Origin: Mesorhizobium sp. B2-8-5
GTDB taxonomy: Bacteria; Pseudomonadota; Alphaproteobacteria; Rhizobiales; Rhizobiaceae
Direction of reading: 5' to 3'
Length of the DNA: 64,000 nt
NCBI RefSeq assembly: GCF_006440675.2
Contig: NZ_CP083951.1
Location: 1,488,001-1,552,000 of the forward strand
Part shown: positions 7,948 to 16,817 of the stretch, in pieces
Numbering within the stretch: position 1 is the first letter of the stretch
Layout of the letters: each line of letters starts with the position of its first letter
Notes under the pieces: model-generated
Databases searched by the model: none
Seen by the model: only the letters and a program-made list of their open reading frames with translations
Told to the model about the DNA's origin: nothing
Made by a program: the position numbers and the translations under genes

Positions 7948-8634
7948 ATGCTGGAGATCGTCACACCCATGAAGACTGCAGAGGCGAGCGACGCTCTCCC
8001 CGAAACGACGCGCAAGGGCGATGCCGAAAAGCGCGGCCGCAAGGCCTCGAAAGAGGTCAGGCAGCTGCAGCTGATCGAGGCGACGATCGATTCGCTGGCC
8101 AAGCGCGGCTATGCCGAAACGACGATGGCCGACGTGGCCGACGGCGCGGGCCTGTCGCGCGGCATCGTCAACTTCCATTTCGAGAGCAAGGAAAAGCTGC
8201 TGATCGCCACGCTGCAGCACATGTATGACGAGTATTCGGCGCATTGGCGCACGGCCTTGCAGAAGGCGGGCGACGATCCGGCCAGGCAACTGCAGCAGCT
8301 GGTATGGGCCGATTTCGATCGCTCGATCTGCAACAAGCGCAAGCTCGCCGCCTGGCTCGCCTTCTGGGGCGAGGCCAAATCGCGGCCGACCTACCAGGCG
8401 CTGAGCAGCTCGCGTGACAATTACTACCAGCAGGTCTTCATCGATCTCTGCACGACGCTCAAACAGAGCGGCGGCTATGCCTATGACCCTCAGGTCATCG
8501 CCCTGGCGCTCAGCGCCATGCTCGAAGGCCTGTGGCTGCGGCTGATGATGGGGACGGAGGACACGACGCGCGAGACGGCCTTGCAGTCGGCGAATGCATT
8601 TTTGGCCGCCGCTTTCCCGAAACATTACGGTTAG
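7948..8634 (+). CDS. TetR/AcrR-family transcriptional regulator, BetI-like
   Basis: A regulator of 228 residues (221 if the ATG at 7969 is used). The N-terminal HTH reads QLQLIEATIDSLAKRGYAET, then TTMADVADGAGLSRGIVNFHF, very like BetI (recognition helix SxGIxxxHF). The C-terminal ligand domain contains FDRSICNKRKLAAWLAFWGE and SSRDNYYQQVFIDL, which resemble the BetI-type TetR_C domain sensing choline or related compounds. It is encoded 6 bp after the methyltransferase and precedes the binding-protein genes. The palindromes at 7044, 15250 and 18041 are its likely targets. The inducer is unknown; an amine or quaternary ammonium compound is the best guess from the family. Confidence 0.9.
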   Translation: MLEIVTPMKTAEASDALPETTRKGDAEKRGRKASKEVRQLQLIEATIDSLAKRGYAETTMADVADGAGLSRGIVNFHFESKEKLLIATLQHMYDEYSAHWRTALQKAGDDPARQLQQLVWADFDRSICNKRKLAAWLAFWGEAKSRPTYQALSSSRDNYYQQVFIDLCTTLKQSGGYAYDPQVIALALSAMLEGLWLRLMMGTEDTTRETALQSANAFLAAAFPKHYG

Positions 8635-8682
8635 CAACAGCCGGCCGCCAAGACCGGCAAGACCAAAAGAGGATGGAACAGC

Positions 8683-9765
8683 ATGAAGAAACTCAGCCGA
8701 CGCCTGACATTGACATTGGCGCTTGGCGGCGCGCTCGCGGCCTCCGCGGCAGCGTTCGCCGTCGCCGCCGACAAGGACCTGATCGTGTTCGACTGGTCCG
8801 GCTACGAGGATCCGAGCTTCCATGGCAAATATGTCGAGAAGAACGGCGACTCGCCGACCTTCGCCTTCTTCGGCGACGAGGACGAGGCGTTCGAAAAGAT
8901 CCGCTCCGGCTTCAAGTCCGATCTCGGGCATCCCTGCTCGCAGAGCGTGGTGAAGTGGCGCGAGGCGGGCCTGCTGCAGCCGCTCGACACGTCCAAGATC
9001 GCAGGCTGGAAGGATCTCAACCCCGGGATCATGGCGATGAAGGACCTTGCCACGACGTCCGACGGCAAGGCCTGGTTCATGCCATGGGACTGGGGCAATA
9101 CCCAACTCACCTACAATTCCGACAAGATCGCCGAAAAGGACGTGCAGTCGCTGAAGGCCTTCGCCGATCCGAAATACAAGGGCAAGGTTTCGATCGGCGA
9201 CAATGTCGACGACGCCTACGCGCTGGCCAGCCTCGCCATCGGGCTCAAGGACTGGACCAAGATGACGGACGACCAGTTCAAGCAGGCGTCCGACTTCCTG
9301 CGCCAGGTGCACAAGAATGTGCGCTCCTACTGGACCGACACAACCGACATCGTGCAGCTGCTCTCCGGCGGCGAAGTCGATCTCGCCTGGGCCTGGAACG
9401 ACGCGGCGGTGCAGTCGCAGGCCGCCGGCGTGCCGATCAAGTCCAAGAAGGACACCGACGAAGGCATCTCGACCTGGGTGTGCGGCTATGTGCTGTTCAA
9501 GGACGCGCCCGGCAACATCGACAAGGCCTATGACTACCTCAACGCCGTCAACGATCCGGAAGTCGCCAAGGTGCTGGTCAAGGATTGGGGCTACGGCCAA
9601 GCCAATGCCAAGGGCATGGCCGGCGTCGACCCGGCGATCCTGAAGGAAAAGGGCTATGACGACGTGGGAAAATTCGTCGACAAGACGCTGTTCCAGTCGC
9701 CGGTGCCGTCCGCGCTCAAGCTCAAGATGATCGCCGAGTTCGAGAAGATCAAAGCCGGCTATTGA
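8683..9765 (+). CDS. PotD/PotF-like periplasmic substrate-binding protein 1
   Basis: A 360-residue ABC-importer binding protein. A basic N-terminus and a hydrophobic segment rich in Leu/Ala, ending about residue 29 (AAFAVAA), form a Sec signal peptide. The mature protein starts DKDLIVFDWSGYEDPSF. FMPWDWGNTQLTYNSDK and VDLAWAWNDA place aromatic residues where polyamine-binding proteins cage cationic ligands. GISTWVCGYVLFKDAPG lies near the second hinge. A good ribosome-binding site (AGAGGA) precedes the ATG. A close paralogue follows immediately. It belongs with the PotABC-like transporter encoded at 12217-15063. A polyamine-like or other cationic amine substrate is inferred. Confidence 0.92.
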   Translation: MKKLSRRLTLTLALGGALAASAAAFAVAADKDLIVFDWSGYEDPSFHGKYVEKNGDSPTFAFFGDEDEAFEKIRSGFKSDLGHPCSQSVVKWREAGLLQPLDTSKIAGWKDLNPGIMAMKDLATTSDGKAWFMPWDWGNTQLTYNSDKIAEKDVQSLKAFADPKYKGKVSIGDNVDDAYALASLAIGLKDWTKMTDDQFKQASDFLRQVHKNVRSYWTDTTDIVQLLSGGEVDLAWAWNDAAVQSQAAGVPIKSKKDTDEGISTWVCGYVLFKDAPGNIDKAYDYLNAVNDPEVAKVLVKDWGYGQANAKGMAGVDPAILKEKGYDDVGKFVDKTLFQSPVPSALKLKMIAEFEKIKAGY

Positions 9766-9881
9766 GCCGAACTTCAGCGGCCCGCTCACTACAAAGCAGA
9801 GCAAGGTGAGCGGGCTCGCCAAAGCCCGGGAATTCTCCTAACCTCTCCCGATATGTCCGCGATGGGGGAGTTTCTCGCGCC

Positions 9882-10958
9882 ATGAAAACCATGCTTCGCC
9901 GCTTTGCCTTGGCTGCCGTCGTCACCGTCGGCGCGGGTACTGCCTTTGCGCTTGCCGAAGGCGGCGGCGACCTCGTCGTCTTCGACTGGTCCGGCTACGA
10001 GGACCCGCTGCTGCACCCGGCCTACGCCGCCAAACACGGCGCCGAGCCGACCTTCTCCTTCTTCGGCGACGAGGACGAGGCCTTCGAGAAGATGCGCGCC
10101 GGCTTCAAGGCCGATATCGCGCATCCCTGCTCGCAAAGCGTGGTGAAATGGCGCGAGGTCGGGTTGCTGAAACCGCTCGACACCTCGAAGATCACCGGCT
10201 GGAAGGACCTCAATCCAGGCATCATGGCGATGAAGGATCTGGCCACCACCGCTGACGGCAAGGCCTGGTTCATGCCTTTCGACTGGGGCAATACCTCATT
10301 GCTCTATCGCACCGACAAGGTGACCGCCGACGAGGCGCAGTCGCTGAAGATCTTCGCCGATCCGAAATTCAAGGGCCGCGTCACCATCGGCGACAATGTC
10401 GACGACGCCTATGCGCTGGCGAGCCTGGTCATCGGCCTGAAGGACTGGACCAAGATGACGGATGAGCAGTTCAAACAGGCCTCCGCCTTCCTGCGCGACG
10501 TGCACAAGAACATCCGCTTCTACTGGACCGACGACACCGACCTCAACCAGGCCTTCACGGGCAATGAAGTCGACCTGGTCTGGGGCTGGAACGAGACCTA
10601 TGTGACGCTGAAAGGCCAGGATCTGCCGATCGCCATGAACCGCGACACCAAGGAAGGCATCTCGACCTGGGTGTGCGGCTATGTGCTGCTCAAGGATGCG
10701 CCGGGCAAGCCCGACCAGGCCTATGATTTCCTGAGCGCCGTCAACGCGCCGGACGTTTCGGAGTATATGGTGAAAACCTTCGGCTACGGTCACGGCAACA
10801 GCGCGGGCATGGCGGCGATGGACCATAAGCTGCTCACCGACCGCGGCTTCGACAATCTCGACAAATTCCTCGACAAGACGCTGCTCCAGCAGCCGGTTGC
10901 GCCGGATTTGAAGCAGCGCATGGTCGCCGAGTTCGAGAAGATCAAGGCCGGCTATTGA
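9882..10958 (+). CDS. PotD/PotF-like periplasmic substrate-binding protein 2 (tandem paralogue)
   Basis: A 358-residue binding protein, collinear and highly similar by eye to the preceding one along its whole length; both end EFEKIKAGY. A signal peptide occupies about residues 1-25. The ligand-pocket blocks are conserved but altered: FMPFDWGNTSLLYRTDK replaces FMPWDWGNT, and LVWGWNETYVTLKGQDLPI replaces WAWNDAAVQ. The copies may therefore bind different ligands for the same permease. Its TGA stop overlaps the TTG start of the amine oxidase (ATTGA), so the two are translationally coupled. It arose by tandem duplication. Confidence 0.92.
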   Translation: MKTMLRRFALAAVVTVGAGTAFALAEGGGDLVVFDWSGYEDPLLHPAYAAKHGAEPTFSFFGDEDEAFEKMRAGFKADIAHPCSQSVVKWREVGLLKPLDTSKITGWKDLNPGIMAMKDLATTADGKAWFMPFDWGNTSLLYRTDKVTADEAQSLKIFADPKFKGRVTIGDNVDDAYALASLVIGLKDWTKMTDEQFKQASAFLRDVHKNIRFYWTDDTDLNQAFTGNEVDLVWGWNETYVTLKGQDLPIAMNRDTKEGISTWVCGYVLLKDAPGKPDQAYDFLSAVNAPDVSEYMVKTFGYGHGNSAGMAAMDHKLLTDRGFDNLDKFLDKTLLQQPVAPDLKQRMVAEFEKIKAGY

Positions 10959-12253
10959 GCAGCATCATCGAAAGAACCGACGTCGTCATCGTCGGCGCCG
11001 GCTTCACCGGCCTGTCCGCCGCGCTCGACTTTCAGCGCGCCGGCGTCGATTTCCTTGTGCTGGAGGCGCGCGACCGCGTCGGTGGCAGGGTGGAGGCTGT
11101 CCGCAATGGGCTCGGCGAACTGATCGACAGCGGCGGCCAGTTCCTGTGCCAGGACATGCCTGAGCTGATGGCGCTGGCCAAGGCGCGCGGCAAGACTTTC
11201 GTCGAGACCTATATCGAAGGCGAGTTCATCACCCATCCGTGGATGTCGGTCGAGGAGGCCGAGCGGACCTACCAGGTCGCGATGGCGATCCGCGAGCGCA
11301 TGAACAGGATCGAGCCGGACGATCCGTCGATCGCAGGGCTGACGGTCGCGACATGGCTCGAGCGCCAGAAAGACACGACCGACGCCAAGGCAGCCTTCCG
11401 TTCGATGATCGAAGGCCTGTGGTGCCTGGCGCTGGACAAGGTGCCGCTGTGGTACCTGATCGACAATGATCGCCGCATCACCAACGAAGTATTCGAGCTG
11501 CAGTATTTCCTGCGCGAGACGATGCAGTCGCTGGCCGACGATTTGGCGGCGGATCTTGGTGATCGGCTGCGGCTGGGCGAAGCCGCGACGCGGATCGAGC
11601 GTGCGCGGCAAGGCGTTCGCGTCGTCTCGACCGGAGGCGCTATAGAGGCGCGCACGGCGCTGGTCGCCCTGCCGCCTGCGACGGCCGCGAAGCTCGACTT
11701 CACACCTGCCCTGCCGGCTGCGCTCGCAAGCGCGCTCGGCGTCTGGGAAAGCGGCGCGGTGATCAAGATCCTGGTGCGCTATGCCAGCCCATTCTGGCGT
11801 GAGCGGGACCTGTGCGGCATGGTCATGTGGCGCGACCAGCCGGGGCTGTTCGCCTGCGACGCCAGCACGGATGCCGACCATGCCGCGCTTATCGTCTTCG
11901 TCGGCGGGCCACTGGCGCTGCGCTGGCACCCGCTCGGCGCGGCGGCATTGCAGGCGGAAGTCGTTGCAAGGCTTGTCGAGGCGCTCGGCCCGCGAGCCGC
12001 CGACGTCGTCGATTTCAGCGCGCGCGACTGGACGCATGACCGGTGGAGCGGCGGCGCCTATAGCGACCTCATCGTCGACGTGACCGCGCGGCATGCCGAA
12101 CGAGCAATTCTCGCGGGCGCGCCGCCCGTCTATTTCGCCGCTTCGGAAGTGTCGCCGTCTTTCCCGGGCTATGTCGAAGGGGCGATCGTCGCCGGCCGCA
12201 TCGCGGCCGGCAAGATTCAGTCGGCCATCGCCACCAGCGCCTCGGGGTCGTAG
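10955..12253 (+). CDS. Flavin monoamine oxidase-family FAD oxidoreductase
   Basis: A 432-residue flavoprotein starting at a TTG that overlaps the upstream stop. TDVVIVGAGFTGLSAALDF and LVLEARDRVGGRVEAV are the two N-terminal FAD-binding blocks of the amine-oxidase family. PPVYFAASEVSPSFPGYVEG is the C-terminal block in which monoamine oxidases bind the isoalloxazine. IDSGGQFLCQDMPE near residue 55 matches the family's GG-x-W/F region. The reaction class is oxidation of a primary, secondary or tertiary amine with release of H2O2 or transfer to another acceptor. The 3' end overlaps the convergent transporter ATPase gene by 37 bp. Coupling to the binding protein suggests it acts on the imported compound. 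Confidence 0.88.
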   Translation: MSSIIERTDVVIVGAGFTGLSAALDFQRAGVDFLVLEARDRVGGRVEAVRNGLGELIDSGGQFLCQDMPELMALAKARGKTFVETYIEGEFITHPWMSVEEAERTYQVAMAIRERMNRIEPDDPSIAGLTVATWLERQKDTTDAKAAFRSMIEGLWCLALDKVPLWYLIDNDRRITNEVFELQYFLRETMQSLADDLAADLGDRLRLGEAATRIERARQGVRVVSTGGAIEARTALVALPPATAAKLDFTPALPAALASALGVWESGAVIKILVRYASPFWRERDLCGMVMWRDQPGLFACDASTDADHAALIVFVGGPLALRWHPLGAAALQAEVVARLVEALGPRAADVVDFSARDWTHDRWSGGAYSDLIVDVTARHAERAILAGAPPVYFAASEVSPSFPGYVEGAIVAGRIAAGKIQSAIATSASGS

Positions 12254-13335
12254 GCGAGGCGGATCGGCGCGCCGACCGGAATGTCGTCGGCGCCGAAATC
12301 GTTGGTCTCGGTTACCGAGAGCGGCTTCTCCAGCCCCGGTATCTCGACGATCAGATGCGTGATCTCGCCGAAATAGTGGCGCTCCACCACCTTGCCCGCG
12401 ACCTCGAACTTTGCCGTCGCGGTGTCCCACAAAACACGCAGCCGCTCCGGCCGGATGCCAAGCGTGGCCGCGCCGCCATTGCGCACGAAAGCCCTCGGCT
12501 TGTCGATCTTGACGCGGCCGAAGCCCAACGTGTCGAGCACCATTGAAGTCCCGTTTTCCTCGACGATCTCGGCCTTGACGAAGTTCATGCCGCCGAGGAA
12601 GTCGGCCACTTGGCGATTGACCGGGCGCTGATAGATCTCCTTCGGCGAGGCGACCTGCGCGATCTTGCCGCCGAACATCACGGCGATGCGATCCGACATC
12701 GCCAGGGCCTCGTACTGGTCGTGCGTGACCAGCACGAAGGTGATGCCGACCGCCTGCTGCAGGCGGCGCAATTCGACCTGCATCTGCTCGCGCAGCTTCT
12801 TGTCCAGCGCCGAAAGCGGTTCGTCGAGCAGCAGCACTTTCGGCCGCATGACCAGCGCGCGGGCGAGTGCGACGCGCTGGCGCTGGCCGCCGGAAAGCTC
12901 GGTGGCGCGGCGCTTGCCGAGGCCGGTCAGCGACACCTGCGCCAATGCTTCCTCGACGCGGCGCTTCTCCTCGCCGGCGTCGAGCCTCAGCCGTCTCAGC
13001 CCATAGGCGACATTCTGCTCGACATTGAGATGCGGGAAGATCGCGTAGCTCTGGAAGACCATGTTGGTCGGCCGGCGGTTGGCGGGGATGCCGTCCATCG
13101 GCTGGCCGTCGACGGCGATGGAGCCGCTGGTCGGCGTGTCGAAACCGGCGATCATGCGCAAGAGCGTGGTCTTGCCGCAGCCGGAAGGCCCGAGCAGCGA
13201 GAAGAATTCGCCCTCCCTGATCGTCAGCGAGGCATTGTCCAGCGCCTTGAAGGCGCCGTAGCTGCGCGTGACGTCGCGGATCTCGATCATGGTGCGATCC
13301 GATTGCGTGCGCTCGGACTGGACGCGCTCAAGCAT
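12217..13335 (-). CDS. ABC transporter ATP-binding protein, PotA-like
   Basis: A 372-residue nucleotide-binding subunit of a polyamine/opine/iron-type importer. Walker A is GPSGCGKTT at residues 49-57, the signature LSGGQRQRVALARAL, Walker B VLLLDEPLSALD, and the H-loop LVTHDQYEA. A C-terminal TOBE domain (ATLGIRPERLRV, HYFGEITHLIVEI) is present as in PotA. The ATG at 13335 is preferred because GGGAGG lies 5 bp upstream on the coding strand and the gene then overlaps the permease stop by 8 bp. It is the last gene of a leftward operon with two permeases, and it converges with and overlaps the amine oxidase. Confidence 0.93.
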   Translation of the reverse strand: MLERVQSERTQSDRTMIEIRDVTRSYGAFKALDNASLTIREGEFFSLLGPSGCGKTTLLRMIAGFDTPTSGSIAVDGQPMDGIPANRRPTNMVFQSYAIFPHLNVEQNVAYGLRRLRLDAGEEKRRVEEALAQVSLTGLGKRRATELSGGQRQRVALARALVMRPKVLLLDEPLSALDKKLREQMQVELRRLQQAVGITFVLVTHDQYEALAMSDRIAVMFGGKIAQVASPKEIYQRPVNRQVADFLGGMNFVKAEIVEENGTSMVLDTLGFGRVKIDKPRAFVRNGGAATLGIRPERLRVLWDTATAKFEVAGKVVERHYFGEITHLIVEIPGLEKPLSVTETNDFGADDIPVGAPIRLAYDPEALVAMAD

Positions 13336-14149
13336 AGAGGCCTCCCTCATTCTGGGTGCGCCTCGCCGCACGGCGGCGCAGGATTTCGGCAATCGTCATC
13401 AGCAGGAAGGACGCAAAGAGCAGCAAGGTGCCGAGCGCCAGCACGCCGGGAAGCTTGGCCGCGAAACGCAGCTGGCCCCAGATGTAGATCGGCAGCGTCG
13501 CCTCGGTGCCGGTGAGGAAAAAGGCGATGATGAACTCGTCGAGCGAGATGGTGAAGCAGACGAGCAGGCTGGAGATGATCGCTGGCGCGACCATCGGCAG
13601 CGTCACGCGCCGGAAGGTCCCGAAGGCGCTCTCGCCGAGATCGGCCGAAGCCTCCTCCAGGCTGCGGTCGAAACCTTCGAAGCCGGAGGTCAGCACGGTC
13701 ATCGAATAGGGAATGCAGACCAGCACATGGCCGAGCACGACGGTGAACAGCGACAGGCTCAAGCCGAGTTGCAGCATGACCAGCAGCATGGAGATGGCGA
13801 CGATTACCTCCGGCAGCACCAGCGGCGCCATGATCAGCCCATTGATGGCGCGGCGGCCCGGGTAACGGTAGCGGGTGATCGAGCGGGCGGCGAGGATGCC
13901 CAGCACCGTCGACAGGATCGCGGCGGATGCGCCGACGATCAGGCTGTTCCAGGTGGCGTCGATCAGTGCCGGCGTGCGCGGCAGGTCCTCGTACCAGTGC
14001 AGCGTGACGCCCGAGAGCGGGAATTTCGGCGTCGCTGCCGTATTGATCGAGAAGATCGGCAGGAAGATCACCGGCAGATAAAGGAAAAGCAGATAGAGAA
14101 CGGCGTAACTCGAGAGCCAGCCGGGTAGGAAACGTCTTATCGCCGTCAT
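13328..14149 (-). CDS. ABC transporter permease, PotC-like
   Basis: A 273-residue inner-membrane permease with six predicted membrane helices, beginning at YAVLYLLFLYLPVIFLPIFS. The cytoplasmic EAA loop reads EEASADLGESAFGTFRRVTL, matching the EAAxxxGA(s)xxxxFxxVxLP consensus that contacts the ATPase. Length and helix pattern fit PotC. It overlaps the upstream permease by 4 bp and the downstream ATPase by 8 bp, so all three are one translationally coupled unit for uptake with the binding proteins at 8683-10958. Confidence 0.92.
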   Translation of the reverse strand: MTAIRRFLPGWLSSYAVLYLLFLYLPVIFLPIFSINTAATPKFPLSGVTLHWYEDLPRTPALIDATWNSLIVGASAAILSTVLGILAARSITRYRYPGRRAINGLIMAPLVLPEVIVAISMLLVMLQLGLSLSLFTVVLGHVLVCIPYSMTVLTSGFEGFDRSLEEASADLGESAFGTFRRVTLPMVAPAIISSLLVCFTISLDEFIIAFFLTGTEATLPIYIWGQLRFAAKLPGVLALGTLLLFASFLLMTIAEILRRRAARRTQNEGGLYA

Positions 14150-15063
14150 CGTGCCAGCCTCTGCAGGGCGCGGAAGACCAGCACGGTGGCGCCGGCCATC
14201 AGCGAGACGATGATCATGGTGGTGACGGAGAGCGCGGCACCCAGCGGCCAGTTCGACGCCTTGCCGAACTGCGCCTGGATTGCATTGGCGATCATCACGC
14301 CGTCCTTGCCGCCGACCAGCTTCGGCGTGACGTAGTCGCCAACGGTCGGGATCATGACGATCAGCGCCGCCGAGATGACGCCGGGCGCCGACAGCGGCAA
14401 GGTGACGCGCAGGAAGGAGCGCAGCGGCCCGTCGCCGAGGTCGGTCGCCGCTTCGACCAGGGTCCGGTCGACCTTCTCCAGCGAAACGAAGATCGGCAGG
14501 ATGGCGAAGGTCGCCCAGGCATGGGTCAGCGTGATGATGACGGCGGTGGAATTGTAGAGCAGCGCGTCCGATGGCTCTTGGATGATGCCGAGGCCCATCA
14601 GGCCGGAGTTGAGCACGCCGTTATAGCCGAGGATCACTTTCCACGACATCACGCGCAGCAGGTAGCTGGTCCAGAACGGGATGGTTATGAGGAACAGCCA
14701 CAGGCTCTTGTGGCGGCCGCCATGGAAGGAAATGAAATAGGCGATCGGGTAGGCAAGGGCCACGGTCAGCAGGCTGACGGTCAGCGAGATGTAGAGCGAG
14801 CGCCAGAGCAGGTCGCGGTAGATCGGCTCGGTCAGCGCGATCCGGTAATTCTCCAGCGTGAATGTGTGGTCGATGGTGAGATAGTTCTGCGTCCAGAAGG
14901 AATGCGCGATGACGACCAGGATCGGCAGGACCAGAAGAATAAGGGCATAAACGAAGGTCGGACTGATCAGGGCAAAGCCCTGGACGGCTTCCGATTGCAG
15001 AAGGGGACTTCGTCTCGATCCCGCCATGCGCAGCGGGGGCGACCCTTCCGCAGCCGCTGTCAT
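14146..15063 (-). CDS. ABC transporter permease, PotB-like
   Basis: A 305-residue permease, first gene of the leftward transporter operon. The cytoplasmic N-terminus is followed by the first membrane helix (LISPTFVYALILLVLPILVV). The EAA loop is EAATDLGDGPLRSFLRVTLP. The long first periplasmic loop (FWTQNYLTIDHTFTLENY) is characteristic of PotB-type subunits. Its promoter region is shared with the divergent aminotransferase gene. The palindrome at 15250-15265 lies about 187 bp upstream of its start. Confidence 0.92.
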   Translation of the reverse strand: MTAAAEGSPPLRMAGSRRSPLLQSEAVQGFALISPTFVYALILLVLPILVVIAHSFWTQNYLTIDHTFTLENYRIALTEPIYRDLLWRSLYISLTVSLLTVALAYPIAYFISFHGGRHKSLWLFLITIPFWTSYLLRVMSWKVILGYNGVLNSGLMGLGIIQEPSDALLYNSTAVIITLTHAWATFAILPIFVSLEKVDRTLVEAATDLGDGPLRSFLRVTLPLSAPGVISAALIVMIPTVGDYVTPKLVGGKDGVMIANAIQAQFGKASNWPLGAALSVTTMIIVSLMAGATVLVFRALQRLAR

Positions 15064-15249
15064 TGCAGCGCTCCGGGCGTAATTTCAGTAGCTGGCTCGG
15101 ACTGTCCCGCCATGCGGCCTTCCCATTCGTGGCGCCGGTTGCCTGTTCCCGATTTATGCTCGGAGCGCGATCGCTCCCTGGCTTGCCGGCTTTCTTTCAT
15201 CATGAGCGCATCCGCCGATTGAAATCAAGCGCTATTTCTGCGATATTGA

Positions 15250-15265
15250 TTGAACGGATATTCAA
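15250..15265. promoter_or_regulatory. Operator candidate 2, TTGAA-N6-TTCAA palindrome
   Basis: TTGAACGGATATTCAA lies in the 292-bp divergent region between the PotB-like permease (start 15063) and the aminotransferase (start 15356). Arms and spacer length are identical to the sites at 7044 and 18041, and the spacer differs at few positions (consensus TTGAAYGRRTRTTCAA after orienting the third site). The surrounding 60 bp is AT-rich, as expected for a promoter. Confidence 0.75.
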
Positions 15266-15355
15266 AATGAAGTGAGGAAAAGCCGAATTTCCATGGTTTT
15301 CCACGCCGTTTGATATCCGAGGAAAATTCAACAACCCTGGCAATGCGAGGCGAAA

Positions 15356-16774
15356 ATGGCGGCTCAAAGCAAGATCAAGGCAAGCGAACTCATCGAGCCC
15401 GGCGATGAGGACGCGGTCGAGCTCGCCAAGCGCCATCTCGTGCAGCCCTGGCCTTATGCCGGCTCGGTCGGCAACGAAGCTCGCGCGCTGATCGCCGAGG
15501 GCGACGGCATCTACATCACCGACGGCTCCGGCAAGCGCCTGATCGACGGCCCGGCCGGCATGTGGTGCATCAATGTCGGCCATCGCCGCGAGGAACTGGC
15601 CAAGGTCATGTACGACCAAGCGATGGCGCTCTCCTACAACACGCCCTGGTACACGATGAACGCGCCCTCGGCCGAGCTTGCCTGGCGCATCGCCGATGCG
15701 GCGCCTGGCGACCTCAGCCACACCCTCTTCACCACCGGCGGCTCTTCGGCGGTGGAGACGGCGCTGCGCTTCATGCAGTTCTACAACAATGTGCGCGGAC
15801 GGCCGGAGAAGAAGCTCATCCTCAGCCGCGGCGGCGCCTATCACGGCTCGACCTATCTGTCGGCCTCGCTCAACGGCCGCCCGCGCGACCGCGACTGGAT
15901 GGACGGCGCCGACGAACTGGTGGTCAAGCTGTCCTCGCCCGATCCGTTCCGGCGCCCGAAAGGCATGAGCATTGCCGCCTTCACCGATTTCCTGGTCGAC
16001 CAGTTCCGCGACACCGTCGCGCGTGTCGGCGCCGACCGGATCGGTGCCTTTGTCGGCGAACCGGTGCAGGCTTCCGGAGGCGTCATCGTGCCGCCGGATG
16101 GGTATCTGAAACGCATCCGCGAGATCTGCCGCGAGAACGATATCCTCTATGTCTCGGACGAGGTGGTGACCGGCTTCGGGCGACTCGGCCATGTCTTTGC
16201 CTCCGGCGACGTGTTCGGCATCGACCCGGACATGATCACCTTCGCCAAGGGCGTCACATCGGGCTATTTCCCGCTCGGCGGCGTCATCATCTCCGAGCGG
16301 CTGCTGGAAGAGCTGCGTCGTTCCAACCATCCGGATGCGCTGTTCGGCCACGGGCTCACCTACACCAGTCATCCGATCGGTTGCGCGGTGGCGCTGAAGA
16401 ATCTCGACCTGCTGGAAGAGGGCGTGCTCGCCCATACGCGCGAGATCGCGCCCTATTTCCAGGCGCGGCTGAAGACGCTGGAAGAGCTGCCGCTGGTCGG
16501 CGAGGTGCGCGGCCTCGGCCTGATGGGTTGCGTCGAATGCGTCGCGGACCGCGAGAGCAAGGATCCGCTGCAGCTCGACAAGGATGTGGGAAAGCGTATC
16601 GACGCCCACTGCCACGAGCTTGGCCTCCTGGTGCGGCCGCTGATCAACATGTGCGTGATGTCGCCGCCGCTGATCATCAGCCGCGAGCAGGTCGACGACA
16701 TGGTCGGCATCCTGCGCGAAGGCATTTCGCGGACCATGGATGATTTGCGGAAAGAGGGCGTGTGGCGGGGGTGA
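15356..16774 (+). CDS. Class III pyridoxal-phosphate aminotransferase
   Basis: A 472-residue PLP enzyme of the omega-amino acid/putrescine-pyruvate aminotransferase group. FTTGGSSAVETALRFMQFYN binds the PLP phosphate, SRGGAYHGST stacks on the ring, and DEVVTGFGRLG (D268) contacts the pyridine nitrogen. ITFAKGVTSGYFPLGG supplies the Schiff-base lysine K298. The length is typical. Such enzymes transfer terminal amino groups of diamines, beta-alanine, GABA or taurine to pyruvate or 2-oxoglutarate. Position opposite the importer operon, with a shared operator, suggests it deaminates the imported compound or a product of it. The exact donor is unknown. Confidence 0.92.
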   Translation: MAAQSKIKASELIEPGDEDAVELAKRHLVQPWPYAGSVGNEARALIAEGDGIYITDGSGKRLIDGPAGMWCINVGHRREELAKVMYDQAMALSYNTPWYTMNAPSAELAWRIADAAPGDLSHTLFTTGGSSAVETALRFMQFYNNVRGRPEKKLILSRGGAYHGSTYLSASLNGRPRDRDWMDGADELVVKLSSPDPFRRPKGMSIAAFTDFLVDQFRDTVARVGADRIGAFVGEPVQASGGVIVPPDGYLKRIREICRENDILYVSDEVVTGFGRLGHVFASGDVFGIDPDMITFAKGVTSGYFPLGGVIISERLLEELRRSNHPDALFGHGLTYTSHPIGCAVALKNLDLLEEGVLAHTREIAPYFQARLKTLEELPLVGEVRGLGLMGCVECVADRESKDPLQLDKDVGKRIDAHCHELGLLVRPLINMCVMSPPLIISREQVDDMVGILREGISRTMDDLRKEGVWRG

Positions 16775-16780
16775 CCCTCT

Positions 16781-16813
16781 CTTCCTTCTCCCTGTGGAAC
16801 GGGGAGAAGGAAG
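16781..16813. terminator. Stem-loop between convergent genes
   Basis: CTTCCTTCTCCC (16781-16792) and GGGAGAAGGAAG (16802-16813) form a 12-bp perfect stem with a 9-nt loop. It lies between the stop of the aminotransferase (16774) and the stop of the convergent Rieske gene (16818). There is no clear T-run, so strong intrinsic termination is uncertain. The sequence belongs to the CTTCTCCC...GGGAGAAG family also seen at 557-696. Confidence 0.55.
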
Positions 16814-16817
16814 GGCC

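Noticed and set aside
7546..9822. Open frame of 758 codons on the minus strand across the TetR and binding-protein genes
   Set aside because: The opposite strand carries proteins with signal peptide, HTH and binding-protein motifs; the minus translation is a compositional shadow.
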